Below are positions 47,701-55,864 of a stretch of 64,000 nucleotides of DNA, in pieces; positions within the stretch are counted from its first letter, which is position 1; every line of letters begins with the position of its first letter. This DNA is from Oreohelix idahoensis (taxonomy: Eukaryota; Mollusca; Gastropoda; Stylommatophora; Oreohelicidae). Location: NCBI GenBank assembly GCA_024509875.1, contig JAMPIV010018961.1:186001-250000 (forward strand), written 5' to 3'. The notes under the pieces are model-generated. The model was not told the origin of the DNA and made no database searches. It saw only the letters and a list, made by a program, of their open reading frames with translations. A program made the translations under genes and the position numbers.

Positions 47701-50700
47701 TAGAATCCTAGAGCAGAGACTCCGACGCCTAGCTGAGCCACAACTGGATGAGGTCCAGTGTGGATTCCGAGCAAACCGAAGTACTCAAGACCTAATCTTC
47801 ACACTCAGACAGCTGAGTGAAAAGGCTCTAGAGTATAAGAGTGAGATCCATCTTTGTTTCATAGATCTGGAAAAGGCGTTTGACAGGGTCCCCTGGAGCA
47901 AACTTTGGGACTGTTTGGCAAGGAAAAACATTCCAGTACCTCTGATTCAAGCTATACAGAGCTTCTACAAGTCTTGCAGAAATTATGTGAGGACAGCAAA
48001 TTTAAGTCAGAAGAGATCAGGACCACCACTGGTGTAAGACAAGGTGATATCCTGTCACCTTATCTTTTCATACTCCTCATGGACGATGTTATCAAGGCAT
48101 GTAAGGTTAGAACAAGCAAGTATTCAGTGGGGTACTGGAAGATAAGACAGGTATGTATTTCAGAGCTGGCATTTGCTGATGATGTTGCCATGATTGCTAA
48201 ATCAGAGGCACATCTCCAATCCAACCTGCAAGTATGGAAGGAAGAGCTGGAGAAGAGAGGGATAGTCATAAGCAGCTCTAAAACAAAATCCATGGTGATA
48301 TCACGAGAAGAAAGAAGATATCAGATTAAGCTGGGAGAACAGGTCCTGGAGCAGGTCGACCACTTTAAATATCTTGGAGCTATTATAGACCGAAAGGGAG
48401 GCATCAAAGAAGAGTTGGCCACTCGAAAAGCTGCAGCTGGGAGACTTTTTCAGGCCATAAATCGAGGATTCCTCAGCAAGAGAGAGGTTGGTAAGAAAAC
48501 GAAGATGGCTGTATACCGCTCCACCTATGTCCCAGTCTTGACAAATGGATGCGAGTCATGGGCAATGACTACAACCCACAAAAGCCAGATCCAAACCTCA
48601 GAAATGAGGTATCTGAGGAAGGTGGTTGAAGTAACAAGAAGAGACATGGTCCGCAAGCAGACGATACGTCAAGGCCTAAAATCCCACCCCCTGCAGACCC
48701 AAGTAGAACAGTCCCAACTAAGATGGTTTGGCCATGTCTGCAGAATGGGAGAAGATCGGCTACCACGACAAGCATGGGAAACAAAGAGCCAGGGATCCAG
48801 ACCCCCAGGACGACCCAGAGTTCGCTGGGAGGACAACATTAGACAATCTTTGAAGGACCGAGGACTAGAATGGAACCAGGCCATGAGGAAGACAGCCGAT
48901 AGGATAGTCTGGCGCTCTCTCTTCCAAACCTCTACACCTCACGGTAGAAGGGGAACGATTAAGTAAGTAAGTTGTCGATATCCCCTAACTGCTGAGCTTA
49001 TCTACTCTTGGCAGCCCAATGCCATTCTTAGAAAAGTGCAGGTTTTCTGCAGTTGATCTCACGTTCCATATAGCGAGTTGGCGATTGTTGGAGGCATCTG
49101 TAGTAGGTTTTTTCCTGATGTTTGTGAGTGGTTGACCTTCATGAGAAGATGTCTGGGGCTTTCATAAGGATGAGAGCAGTGTCTACACATGGGTAGATGC
49201 GGAGGGTTAATGCTGTTTAAATGGCTCTTTATTCTGGCATGTCCTGTTCGAAACTGGAAGATGAGACTTAGATTTTTTTCTGTTGAGGTCGTCGTCATCT
49301 TTTGGGTGGGTCATTTCGTTAAAGACATTTCGGCCAGTCGGCCAATTTGCCCATCTGTTTAGCCATATTTCTCTTGTGTTGTTTCTGAGCATCTGTTTGA
49401 CTGTTGGTCCTTTTTTTGTTTAGAGACTCCTGTTTTAGCAAGTCTATCAGCTGTCTCATTTCCTAATAGATCACTGGGTCGAGGGATCCACTGTATGGTT
49501 ACACTAATGGAATGGGCTGTGATCAAATTGTGAATCTCTCAAGGAAGATATCTTTGTTTTCAAACGGAGTGTTTAAGTGCTTCCATAATAGACATGGCAT
49601 CACTGAAAATTCTGATGGCTTTCATTCCTTAAGGTCAAACTGTTGTGTAGTAAATCAATGGCTGTTTTGATGGCCTTAGCCTCCGCTTCATAATTTGAAC
49701 AATTTTCGCCACAGGAGTCACATAACTCATAACAGGATCCATTCGGGTACCACATGTAGACGCCATATCCTGCAAAAGAAGTGGTTTTGAAAGCTGAACC
49801 ATCTGTGTAGGCCTGGATTACTGATGCTGGGTAGCAGTTCATGATCTCTAAGGCACACATCTTCAAGACCGGGTAGTGTTTCCTTTGTTGGCTGTTTTTA
49901 TCTATCAGTTGTGTTGTAATAGTTGGTTGGTGGAAGTTCTCCCAAGGGGGTGGTCCAAAATATGTGTTTCCCATTTCTCTCTTGTGGGAGATGATGTTTA
50001 AGGCCAATTCTTGTTTAATATTAAACTTCTTCATCTGTTCTCTTTCAGCTTCTTCCATACACATACAGCATTGAGCTGGAAAATGAAGCTAAAGTAATTC
50101 ACTCAGTACCAGGCAGTGATTTGCAGTAAGTCGTGTTATGGGATTTAAAACATTACAGACTTCCGCATTTTGTTGTGGATTAGTTTAAAATAATTTCAAG
50201 CCTATTCATTTTATTTAAAAGATCTAACTAATGATATCCAGTCCAGTAGATTCATTAGCATTTGGAATGCTTGTAGTCTTTAGTATTGCTTTGATGGATA
50301 AAGCTGTCTTGTAATCTTTAGTATTGCTGTGATGAATAAAGAAATAAAACTTGGCTGCTAATTGTCAGTTATTTTCATTCAGAATAGCAAACTGAGTATT
50401 CATGTACAAAATATTGCGGTATGCTATTAAACCTCTATTGTTAAGTGTGAATTTTAAAAAATATATTTTAAAAAGTGATAATGTGTCAGGTACTGGAGTG
50501 ACTGTATACCATTTACTAATAAAACATGCAATTGCACTTAAAATTTTATTTGCAGCCGTGTTGAGAAGGTTCCTTCAAAAGATATGCTTCGTCACTTTGT
50601 ACGTATATCAGCTCTGCGATCAGGCACTTCTGCTACAAGTCCTTGGGTTGTGAATGCCGATCTGGTCAAACAGTATAAGTTAATCAGCAAATTCGCTGAC

Positions 50701-53584
50701 TTTTTTCTCTCCCCTGCCAAGGTAAGAGTGCATTTAAACAGCCATAGCTTTATAAAGAAACAGTATGTCTTTGCTTGTATCTGTGAACCCAGTGATGTTC
50801 ATAGGGGTCTCTGAAGATTTAGCATGACTACAAACTGAACACAGAAGAAGAGGGCTAACAACTAGGGCTGTCAGTGGTTACCCAAACCCTGAGATTAGCC
50901 AATTGTTCATGCCTCTTTGGCTAATAAAATTATTAATTGATTAATCATTTTTTTATAGCTTCATATAAGTTTAAAGGATTCCTCTCTGGTGAAACATGTT
51001 GAGAACCCAGCATTGCACATGCAAATAATTTTGAACAGATAGCTACTCCTCAAAGCCTTTGTGCACAAAATGAAAGACAAGGCCAGTAATAAACATCTTG
51101 CAAGCACCAGCTGGGGAGCAGACAAAGTAAATCTCAGACAGCTGTACCCAGAAAATGACTGACCGGTCATATATAATAACCTACTGCAGTCAGCAATGAG
51201 CAAAACCACCTAAGCAGACATTTTACATTTTAATGGTTCCTTGGTATTGGAGTGGTAAAAATGCCAGTTTTTTGTCATGGGAGACTGGCATGAGAACCTT
51301 GAGGAACCCAGATTCAAAAGACTGGCCAGTTGAAAGTGTAATATGGCTAAAGTAATGGGTATATGTTCCTGGTAGGATTAACAGCAAAATGTGGAAGATA
51401 CTTGACGTTTTAATTTTTTTTCCTTATTTTAAATAGCTTGGTAAATTGCAAAACAAGATGACAACATTTGTATTTTTTCTAGTTTGTTGTTTTAAGTTTT
51501 GTTGACTCCTAAATCACTGGAATAGTTATATTCTTTAAGCATTACAAATGTCTTCCAGAGTTCTCTTTTGTGTTTGTTATATCACTTAACTGATTGAAGA
51601 CGCGTCAACAGTGAGGAATGCAGTTAGCGACCCAAAGCTTGACTGCTTGCGTCAGGGTCAGCGAACAAGAGCTGACTAAGACCCTACTCCACCTCCAAGT
51701 GGTGGTCCTGGAAACAGGCTGCATCACTGCAGTCTGGCTGAGTGAGTAGGGATCGAAGAGGGAAGACTAACCCTGTCCCAAAAATGCCGTGCTGAAGTTG
51801 GATGTGTCGGCCAAAAGGCGCACACATCGCAGCTTCGCTGTAAACGGACACAACGCAACCAACGTCCTTTTCAGGACGAATGAACTTTACTGTTCAAAAA
51901 ATAATTTTTTTTTAAAGGATGAACACTTAATCCATTTAAAAAAGGGTAAAGGTAGTCCCATAGCAGATACTGCCATAGGGGAGTGAAGTGTTAAAGACTT
52001 CTCTATACTAGCATGGAGACGTGAGGTGATCAGTTCCCTTCCTCATTGCCTTGTCCTAACTCAAAGAGCTGAGTCAGGTACCCATTTACAGTTAGGTAGA
52101 CTGGAGCGTGTCGGTAAAATGATTTGATCCCAGCACCTTTGCCACGAGAGACCAGTTCTTACCATTCTGTCAGTCAGACTCTTTAATCCATTTAGGAAAT
52201 GAAAATATAACAAAATTCTATCTACTTTTATCTGCAGATATCTGAAGCTTTCAAAAAGGCAGATGAAAATGGCAAGAAGCGAAAGCTATCGGATAAAACA
52301 CCAAGCTTGGCTGCGAAGAAGTTGAAACTGGATAAGTCTGCTGAAAAATCAAAAAAGGATAAAACCTTAATGAATGACAAGGTCAAGAACAAAGCAGCAC
52401 CCCAAAAAAAGGACAAGTCTGCACAGAATGATTCTACATCCACTCCAAAGAAGAAATCTCCATCCAAAAAATCTGCAACCTCCTCAAAGAAAAAGGCAGA
52501 CAGTGATGCCATTGTCATATGTGACAGTGGGTCAGAGAATGAAGTCACCCCTGCAAAACTGAAACACGGCGACTCAGTGGTTGATGTAGACTCGGACTTT
52601 GACGTACCTTTGTATCAACTGGTTGAGCAGACAACACCAAAGAAGAAGAAGAAGGTTAAGGAGAACAATGGCGTTGACTTGAGTGATGAAAATGCTCCAC
52701 TTAGCAAAATAACACCCTCAGCCCCCAAAAAATCAACTCCTAAGAAGTTATTAAATGGTGATACAGGCAAAAAAAGCAGTCCCTTGAAAAGCCAGAAAAA
52801 GAATGAAAAGTCTGTGACAAAGAAAGCTAATAGTCTGACAAAAAACAAGGATGAGAAGAAGAAAGGGAAGCTTTCTCCAAAGAAGGGGGGTATGAAACAG
52901 ATTACTTTGTATGATCTTACTAAGAAGGGAAAACTGGAGCATAAGAGTGCAGTACACGTCACGCCACAGAAAAAGTCTCCAGCCAAAGCACCCGTGTCTC
53001 CTCCTAAACCTCCGCCAACACCAGCCATTGTCAGAAGGTTGCTGAACTTCAAACGAGACACCATAACTGACAAGATGAAGTACTCTAATCTTTTAAAGCA
53101 AGCGATTTCTACGCTCTCATCCGTGCAGGTTACAAATTTACCAGAGAAGTTGAAAGAGGAGTTTGAGCACCGAAAACGGCTCATGGAGGAAAAAGAGAAA
53201 ATGGCAAAAATGAACCCTGAAGAAAGAGAAGCATATTTGAAGTTAAAACGGGAACAAGCTAAAAAAATTCAGAAGCAAAAAATGCTCCAGAAACTGAAAG
53301 ATCAGAGAAGGAGATTTGAAGACACAAAGCTAGACTTGATTCCACTTCCTGAAGCCAAGCTGGTTCCAACACCAGATGGCTTCCCTAATGTCTTTTTTGG
53401 TGATGTTGCAATGGTTACTGAATTCATCAACTGTTTTGGGGGACTTCTGATGCCAGATTCAGAGTATCCTATATACACTGATGCTTTAATAAAGGCATTG
53501 GTTGGAGGCTCATTAGGTTTTGCCTACGTGTCAAGAGTTCTTACTGTATTGTTGCAGACCCTACTGCAAGACCAGATTGCAAAG
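36314..53584 (+). CDS. BAZ1B: BAZ1B (WSTF/WAL) ortholog, N-terminal 713 codons in 7 exons; 3' part beyond window
   Basis: Join of 36314-36426, 40602-40783, 43519-43624, 44469-44616, 50049-50125, 50556-50721 and 52238-53584. The exon lengths sum to 2139 nt with compatible phases and no internal stop. Known of the family: BAZ1B is a nuclear chromatin protein of the WICH complex with the ISWI ATPase SMARCA5, and its WAC region is a reported H2AX Tyr142 kinase. Seen here: a start resembling vertebrate BAZ1B (MPLLGKKVF), the WAC domain at about residues 20-130 with NIWTCRATG, then CDSPSSDKENS, KWIPPK, a second WAC-linked block with ALRSGT and PWVV, a Lys/Ser-rich linker, MKQITLYDL, a charged coiled-coil stretch, and the start of the DDT domain (FPNVFFGDV, LLQTLLQDQIAK). 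PHD finger and bromodomain are not in the window. The CDSPSSDKENS motif separates it from BAZ1A/ACF1. Identity is near certain; exon edges are read by eye. Confidence 0.95.
36612..36919 (+). mobile_element. SINE-B copy 1 (308 bp)
   Basis: A perfect 12-bp duplication ATTCATTCATTA (36600-36611 and 36920-36931) fixes both ends. It starts GGGACCGAAGACGC and ends GAGGAAGAAGAAG. The same sequence occurs at 42976-43285 and 51594-51885. It lies in BAZ1B intron 1. No clear polymerase III boxes were found, so the promoter type is open. Confidence 0.9.
37030..37880 (-). pseudogene. RNase H LINE remnant (I-like)
   Basis: Minus frame 37448-37215 has VIQWISSHCNITGNEEANRL. In neighbouring frames RLHTGHNRMRYHLFNKLKIG (tail) and an earlier AFFTDAQSV-like RNase H motif are legible. 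It is a decayed I-type LINE 3' end, antisense in BAZ1B intron 1. Confidence 0.72.
39460..40490 (-). pseudogene. NLTR-2 LINE fragment, copy 1
   Basis: Minus frames: 40492-40286 has the RT active-site FLFADDAAVVTQSQQELQ; 40240-39863 has FTYLGSTINDKLSLDNKID, YGSETWTIYAKQERRLNNFH and CHILGISWKDKVTNVEV; 39694-39473 has the tail DINPATWEDEAADCTKWRCY. The 3' end is next to an AAT-rich tail at about 39460. It lies in BAZ1B intron 1, ending about 110 bp before exon 2. Confidence 0.85.
40602..40783 (+). CDS. BAZ1B: BAZ1B exon 2, core of WAC domain
   Basis: Acceptor AG at 40600-40601, donor GTAAGT at 40784. The first base completes a Ser codon split from exon 1. It encodes the WAC core with SQNIWTCRATG, LTHEEA and a FPKCFEKDVLQLIHH helix. 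The WAC domain binds DNA and chromatin in ACF1/WSTF proteins. The acceptor's pyrimidine tract is weak, but phase and homology fix the junction. Confidence 0.92.
40825..41345. mobile_element. piggyBac-like MITE, 521 bp including TTAA targets
   Basis: It is flanked by TTAA (40825-40828 and 41342-41345). The inverted termini are CTCTTTAAGTCCCAA on the left and CTCTTTCAGTCCCAA on the right (inverted). TTAA targets with such ends are typical of piggyBac-type elements. Internally an approximately 41-bp segment is duplicated with a 46-bp period (41062 and 41108). There is no transposase. Confidence 0.8.
41490..41712 (-). repeat. SINE-A copy
   Basis: In inverse orientation it has CTGAAGAGACAGAAAGAATA, GGCATGTCGTAC and GCTTGGTGCAGCC, then GGGACCAGCTACAGTGG. 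It runs into a 39-G tract at 41711. It lies in BAZ1B intron 2. Confidence 0.75.
41711..41749. repeat. Poly-G tract, 39 bases
   Basis: It lies at the end of a SINE-A copy in BAZ1B intron 2, with G in the transcribed RNA. A run this long could form G-quadruplexes. Confidence 0.95.
42073..42660 (-). pseudogene. NLTR-3 LINE tail fragment
   Basis: The minus strand, in broken frames, reads TKKLLPTWYNLEDMHTIIAD, RRWSWVGQVLRRDPDAITR and LWTPEGKR. This is a LINE C-terminal tail of yet another family. It ends at an AAGAAGAAG-type tail near 42070. It lies in BAZ1B intron 2. Confidence 0.75.
42848..43420 (+). repeat. SINE-A copy, split by SINE-B
   Basis: The left part (42848-42975) has the GGAGCGTAGAGCCACCAGTG and CAGCTGGTCCCCTTGCAGGA blocks. 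The right part (43286-43420) has GAGGTTGTCAGC and the ACGACGTGCC...AGTCCTGTTCTTTC block. Both are shared with the other SINE-A copies. Confidence 0.8.
42976..43285 (+). mobile_element. SINE-B copy 2, nested in SINE-A
   Basis: An 8-bp duplication ACATGATG (42968-42975 and 43286-43293) brackets it, and the interrupted SINE-A sequence is continuous once the insert is removed. It is about 90% like copy 1 by eye and ends GAGGAAGAAGT. It lies in BAZ1B intron 2. Confidence 0.9.
43519..43624 (+). CDS. BAZ1B: BAZ1B exon 3, C-terminal WAC domain
   Basis: The acceptor is GTTTCCAG and the donor GTAAGT at 43625. It reads TASLEAIVDKAWWKLHQQF and then a basic GERVNLKVKV strand. This follows directly on the LIHH of exon 2, as in vertebrate BAZ1B (HH-N-TASLE). 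It ends in phase 2. Confidence 0.92.
43680..43905 (+). repeat. SINE-C copy (tRNA-like head)
   Basis: The head GATTGGCTAAGTGGTTAAAG fits a polymerase III A box (TGGCNNAGTGG). The body has GAATGGGTACCTAACTCTGC, then GTTAGGGAAGGCAAGGAAG and TAGTGAAGTCTCTAACACTA. The body recurs inverted at 51945-52185. It lies in BAZ1B intron 3. Confidence 0.7.
43915..44020 (-). repeat. Second tRNA-like SINE head, inverted
   Basis: Read on the minus strand it has CATCCAACTGGCTAAGCGCT (A-box-like) and then GGTTCTGAGATTGAAACC (B-box-like). It lies tail-to-tail with the SINE-C copy just upstream. No body was recognised. Confidence 0.5.
44469..44616 (+). CDS. BAZ1B: BAZ1B exon 4, CDSPSSDKENS motif
   Basis: The acceptor is CTGTTCAG; the donor is GTATTG, weaker than consensus. 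It encodes PAKVITVDSS and then CDSPSSDKENS and KWIPPK, a block almost invariant with vertebrate BAZ1B. The Cys (codon 156 here) appears to be the equivalent of human Cys158, reported as needed for WSTF tyrosine kinase activity. That assignment is inferred from motif alignment by memory. It ends in phase 0. Confidence 0.9.
44810..45535 (-). repeat. SINE-A copy, split by NLTR-2
   Basis: 44810-44852 carries the GAAAGAATCGGGGGCTACTG end. 45368-45535 carries GGAGGTGACTAATACAATGT, the GGTTGGCAACC block and AAGAGCACATGC. The NLTR-2 fragment sits between them with a 9-bp duplication. It lies in BAZ1B intron 4. Confidence 0.75.
44853..45367 (-). mobile_element. NLTR-2 LINE fragment, copy 2 (5'-truncated)
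   Basis: A 9-bp duplication GCAGTCATA flanks it (44844-44852 and 45368-45376). It has an ATT-type tail at the left end. The open minus frame encodes RRLRWLGHVRRMEDGRIPKD, KRAVGRPQLRFKDVCKRDMR and DEAADRTKWRCYLRRHL. It is nested within a SINE-A copy in BAZ1B intron 4. Confidence 0.85.
46057..47062 (+). pseudogene. RTE copy D endonuclease region (two frames)
   Basis: Frame 46057-46569 carries the APE endonuclease N-terminus: LAITETKKKEHG, YGPNEDERAEVKEEF and MLGDFNARVGNDHARW. Frame 46619-47062 continues with VIDYAIVRRSS and GSDHYLLTIKR. They are separated by a frameshift and stop near 46570. These domains resemble database proteins often labelled craniofacial development protein 2-like, which are RTE endonucleases. 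Confidence 0.88.
47002..48966 (+). pseudogene. RTE copy D reverse transcriptase (broken into two main frames)
   Basis: Frame 47002-47550 covers the pre-RT region up to KAAGRDGI. Frame 47905-48966 covers TGVRQGDILSPYLF, FADDVAMIAKSE, YLGAIIDRKGG and the tail RPPGRPRVRWED. The middle (47550-47905) is legible in other frames (NHRGISLLSVPGK, FIDLEKAFDRVPW). Single-base gaps relative to copy A explain the breaks. Confidence 0.88.
49059..50048 (-). pseudogene. RNase H LINE remnant (I-like), abutting BAZ1B exon 5
   Basis: Minus frame from 50064 to 49600 contains GPPPWE, IQAYTDGSAFKTTSFAGYGV and CSNYEAEAKAIKTAIDLLHN (RNase H). 49298-49059 has FQFRTGHARIKSHLNSINPP, and a CRHCSHPYESPRHLL stretch as the tail. 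The order is that of I-type LINEs. The open frame runs into exon 5 by chance. The retroelement-like reading extends to within about 20 nt of the exon 5 acceptor. Confidence 0.8.
50049..50125 (+). CDS. BAZ1B: BAZ1B exon 5
   Basis: A short exon with a strong acceptor (CTGTTCTCTTTCAG) and donor GTAAGT. It encodes LLPYTYSIELENEAKVIHSV, aligning with the vertebrate FLPHKYDVKLQNE region that follows KWAPPK. An antisense LINE remnant abuts its 5' edge. It ends in phase 2. Confidence 0.88.
50556..50721 (+). CDS. BAZ1B: BAZ1B exon 6
   Basis: The acceptor is TTTATTTGCAG and the donor GTAAGA. It encodes a phase-compatible block with MLRHFVRISALRSGT, SPWVV and LISKFADFFLSPAK. This is the second conserved part of the WSTF N-terminal kinase region, aligning with ALRAGT, APWVV and LPSKFSDFLLDPYK in vertebrates. 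It ends in phase 0. Confidence 0.92.
50722..51593. other. BAZ1B intron 6, first part
   Basis: No repeat family is recognised apart from scattered LINE-like words; GAGAACCCAGCATTGCACA also occurs in the NLTR-1 leader near 30960. No coding signal is seen. Confidence 0.45.
51594..51885 (+). mobile_element. SINE-B copy 3 (older, lacks AAG tail)
   Basis: It matches copies 1 and 2 from GAAGACGC through CTTTTCAGGACGAA, with more changes and no terminal GAA repeats. No duplication is recognisable. It lies in BAZ1B intron 6, in the same orientation as the other copies. Confidence 0.85.
51945..52185 (-). repeat. SINE-C copy
   Basis: The minus strand has a head with a B-box-like GGGATCAAATC, then AATGGGTACCTGACTCAGCT, GGCAATGAGGAAGGGAACTG and TAGAGAAGTCTTTAACACTT. 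These align in order with the copy at 43680. It lies in BAZ1B intron 6, about 50 bp before exon 7. Confidence 0.72.
52238..53584 (+). CDS. BAZ1B: BAZ1B exon 7, lysine-rich linker, coiled coil and start of DDT domain
   Basis: A large exon of 449 codons. The acceptor is TTTATCTGCAG; the donor GTAAAC follows QDQIAK. Residues about 288-470 are Lys/Ser/Pro-rich and disordered, with several basic patches that could act as nuclear localisation signals. MKQITLYDLTKKGK (about residue 484) is the conserved BAZ1B motif. About residues 555-630 form a Glu/Lys-rich helix (MNPEEREAYLKLKREQAKK). From about residue 646 the DDT domain begins (FPNVFFGDVAMVTEFINCF, YVSRVLTVLLQTLLQ). DDT domains contact ISWI-type remodellers. 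The DDT domain is cut by the following intron, and its remainder is not within the next 10.4 kb. Confidence 0.94.
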
Positions 53585-53708
53585 GTAAACCTAGTCCCAC
53601 TATTTTCTTCCTTTCTTTTTTATTTATTTATTTTTTTGTTTTTGGCCATCTTCTGCGTTTGATTTAATTTCCTCACTGTCTGCCTTGCTTAGTAGTTGAT
53701 AAATTAAA

Positions 53709-53876
53709 TGTTAGTATCTTGTTATAACAAGGTGAACTAAACAACCAAAATGTTAGTATCTTGTTATAACAAGGTGAACTAAACAACCAAAATCTTAGTA
53801 TCTTGTTATAACAAGGTAAACTAAACAACCAAAATGTTAGTATCTTGTTATAACAAGGTGAACTAAACAACCAAAA
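53709..53876. repeat. 42-bp tandem repeat, four units, each with a 14-bp palindrome
   Basis: Units of 42 bp begin about 125 bp after exon 7. Each contains CTTGTTATAACAAG, a perfect palindrome, followed by GTGAACTAAACAACCAAAA. Units are nearly identical (one G-to-C and one G-to-A change). Confidence 0.93.
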
Positions 53877-53955
53877 GTCCTCAGAAGTTAAGAACTAACT
53901 AGATTTTAATTTCAAGTATGCTGAACCTGTTTTTCTTTTTACTTTGCTTTTATAC

Positions 53956-54535
53956 TTACTTAGTCGTTCCTCTTCTACCGTGAGGTGTAGAGGTTTGGAA
54001 GAGCGAGCGCCAGACTATCCTATCGGCTGTCTTCCTCCTGGCCTGGTTCCATTCTAGTCCTCGGTCCTTCAAAGATTGTCTAATGTTGTCCTCCCAGCGG
54101 ACTCTGGGGGTCTGGATCCCTGGCTCTTTGTTTCCCATGCTTGTCGTGGTAGCCGATCTTCTCCCATTCTGCAGACATGGCCAAACCATCTTAGTTGGGA
54201 CTGTTCTACTTGGGTCTGCAGGGGGTGGGATTTTAGGCCTTGACGTATCGTCTGGTTACGGACCATGTCTCTTCTTGTTACTTCAACCACCTTCCTTAGA
54301 TACCTCATTTCTGAGGTTTGGATCTGGCTTTTGTGGGTTGTGGTCATTGCCCATGACTCACATCCATACGTCAAGACTGGGACACAGATGGAGCTGTATG
54401 CAGCCATCTTCGTTTTCTTGCCAATTTCTCTCTTGCTGAGGAATCCTCGATTTATGGCCTGAAAAAGTCTCCCACCAGCTGCTGCTCTTTGGATAGCCAA
54501 ATCTTCTCTGATGCCTCCCTTCCAGTCTATGACAG
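53956..54535 (-). mobile_element. RTE-type LINE, copy E (5'-truncated)
   Basis: The minus-strand 3' end of the family starts with the ACTTACTTAGTCGTTCC end and extends to the DWKGGI region. Readable pieces include YGCESWAMTTTHKSQ and LRWFGHVCRMGEDR. A clean duplication could not be identified at its ends (TTTGCTTTTA and TTTCTGCTTTA are similar but imperfect). It lies in BAZ1B intron 7, antisense. Confidence 0.88.
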
Positions 54536-55349
54536 GTTTCTGCTTTAAAACAAAAATAAATTTGTTCGACATAGCATTTTTCCTATCTATTGGTTTCATG
54601 AGTTTTTTTTAAAACCCTGATAAAAGCTTGATTGCTTTAACACATTAGCTGTTTTGTTTTCGTGATTCTGCACAATCTTCTACTCGCTCAAAAAACAGTT
54701 TACCATTATTTACCATTTTCAGTACTCTTCTACATTTAACTGCAATGAAATGATACTTTTGATTATAAGAGAATAAGTAGGACCATCTTAAGATTAATGT
54801 CATGGAAGTGCTCTAACATTTAGGAGAATGGACATTTACAACAGCCAGAATCCAGACAAATGAGGATATGAAATAGTATTCTTCTCCAGCTTATCAGACA
54901 CTAAAGGCTTCTTTGGAAGAGGCCAATGCGGAAAGTAAGTTTATTTCACAAGTTAGAAAGAAACAATCCACTTTTTTGGGCATGTTATGAGAAGAGGAAA
55001 GCTGGAATATATTGTAATAACAGGTAAGACTGAAGGAATAAGAGATAGAGGAAGATAAAGAGAGTAAATACTGGACAGTTTGACATCGTGGCATGGAAAG
55101 AAGTCAACAGCAGAATTGATAAATTGTACTGGAGACAGGAAGTTGTGGAAAGACATGATCTCCTACACCACAGCGCATGGTACGTGAAGGAGAAGAAAGA
55201 CTTCCTGCAGTAATCGCAGGCCATTCCCATTCCTGTCTACCATGTGTATATTTTAGGTATATGCTTTCACTGTTCCGTATTAACTTTAAGTCTTATAGTA
55301 CATACACTTTTTCTTGCCTAATCTCTGAGGAAACAGATCAAGAATACGA
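54536..55349. other. BAZ1B intron 7, nothing recognised
   Basis: AT-rich, with frames of under 85 codons lacking motifs. The next BAZ1B exon (rest of the DDT domain) was looked for and not found. Confidence 0.5.
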
Positions 55350-55510
55350 CGTCTGCTACCTCAGGCGACGATTATGAGGCTGGCAACCTCATCATGTAAT
55401 ACAAATTGCTGCAAGCTCTTGAGAATGCTTGGTGCAGACGTGTTCAAGAGGGGGTAGCTGTAGTTGTGGCTCCATGCTTCATAAGGAGCGAAAAGGAAAA
55501 TGTTGGTGAT
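55350..55510 (-). repeat. SINE-A copy, with related core further on
   Basis: It holds CGTCTGCTACCTCAGGCGAC, AGGCTGGCAACCTCATCATG and TGCTTCATAAGGAGCG in the inverse order of the family. At 55672-55730 a separate + strand stretch, TTAGTCGCTTTTTACGACAT, carries the same conserved core. It lies in BAZ1B intron 7. Confidence 0.68.
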
Positions 55511-55864
55511 AGTACAATCAATACCCTTTAGCTCCCTGAGGAGCATAGGCCTTCAACAAACGCCAAGTCTTCTTGTATTCTGTATTTGACTTTTCCATGT
55601 TTGTTAAAGCTTTGAAGTTTTTTGGTAAAGTTTTTTACGGGATGGGGTAACCAGCCCCCATGCCCAACCCTCCTTAGTCGCTTTTTACGACATGCTTGGT
55701 AGGGTACAGGGTTACTATTCTTTGCTTCCCTTTCGGGCCTGGGTAACTGTTGACTCCGTTTTATGGTTGAGTACAGTTTATACTGGTGAAGAGGTAGCTT
55801 AAAACGCGAATGGTTAAAATGAACGAATGTCAACAATATTCTTCAAACGAACTTCAACAAGTAG

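Larger units (their letters stand above)
45815..48970 (+). mobile_element. RTE-type LINE, copy D (apparently full length, 3.16 kb)
   Basis: A 12-bp direct repeat GTTGTCGATATC occurs at 45803-45814 and 48971-48982. The element runs from a GC-rich 5' leader through endonuclease and RT to the AAGTAAGTAA tail. It lies in BAZ1B intron 4 in the sense orientation. Four overlapping frames show that the ORF has about four frame breaks. Confidence 0.93.

Noticed and set aside
52615..53184. 189-codon minus frame, Phe/Leu-rich
   Set aside because: It is the antisense shadow of the Lys-rich BAZ1B linker in exon 7.
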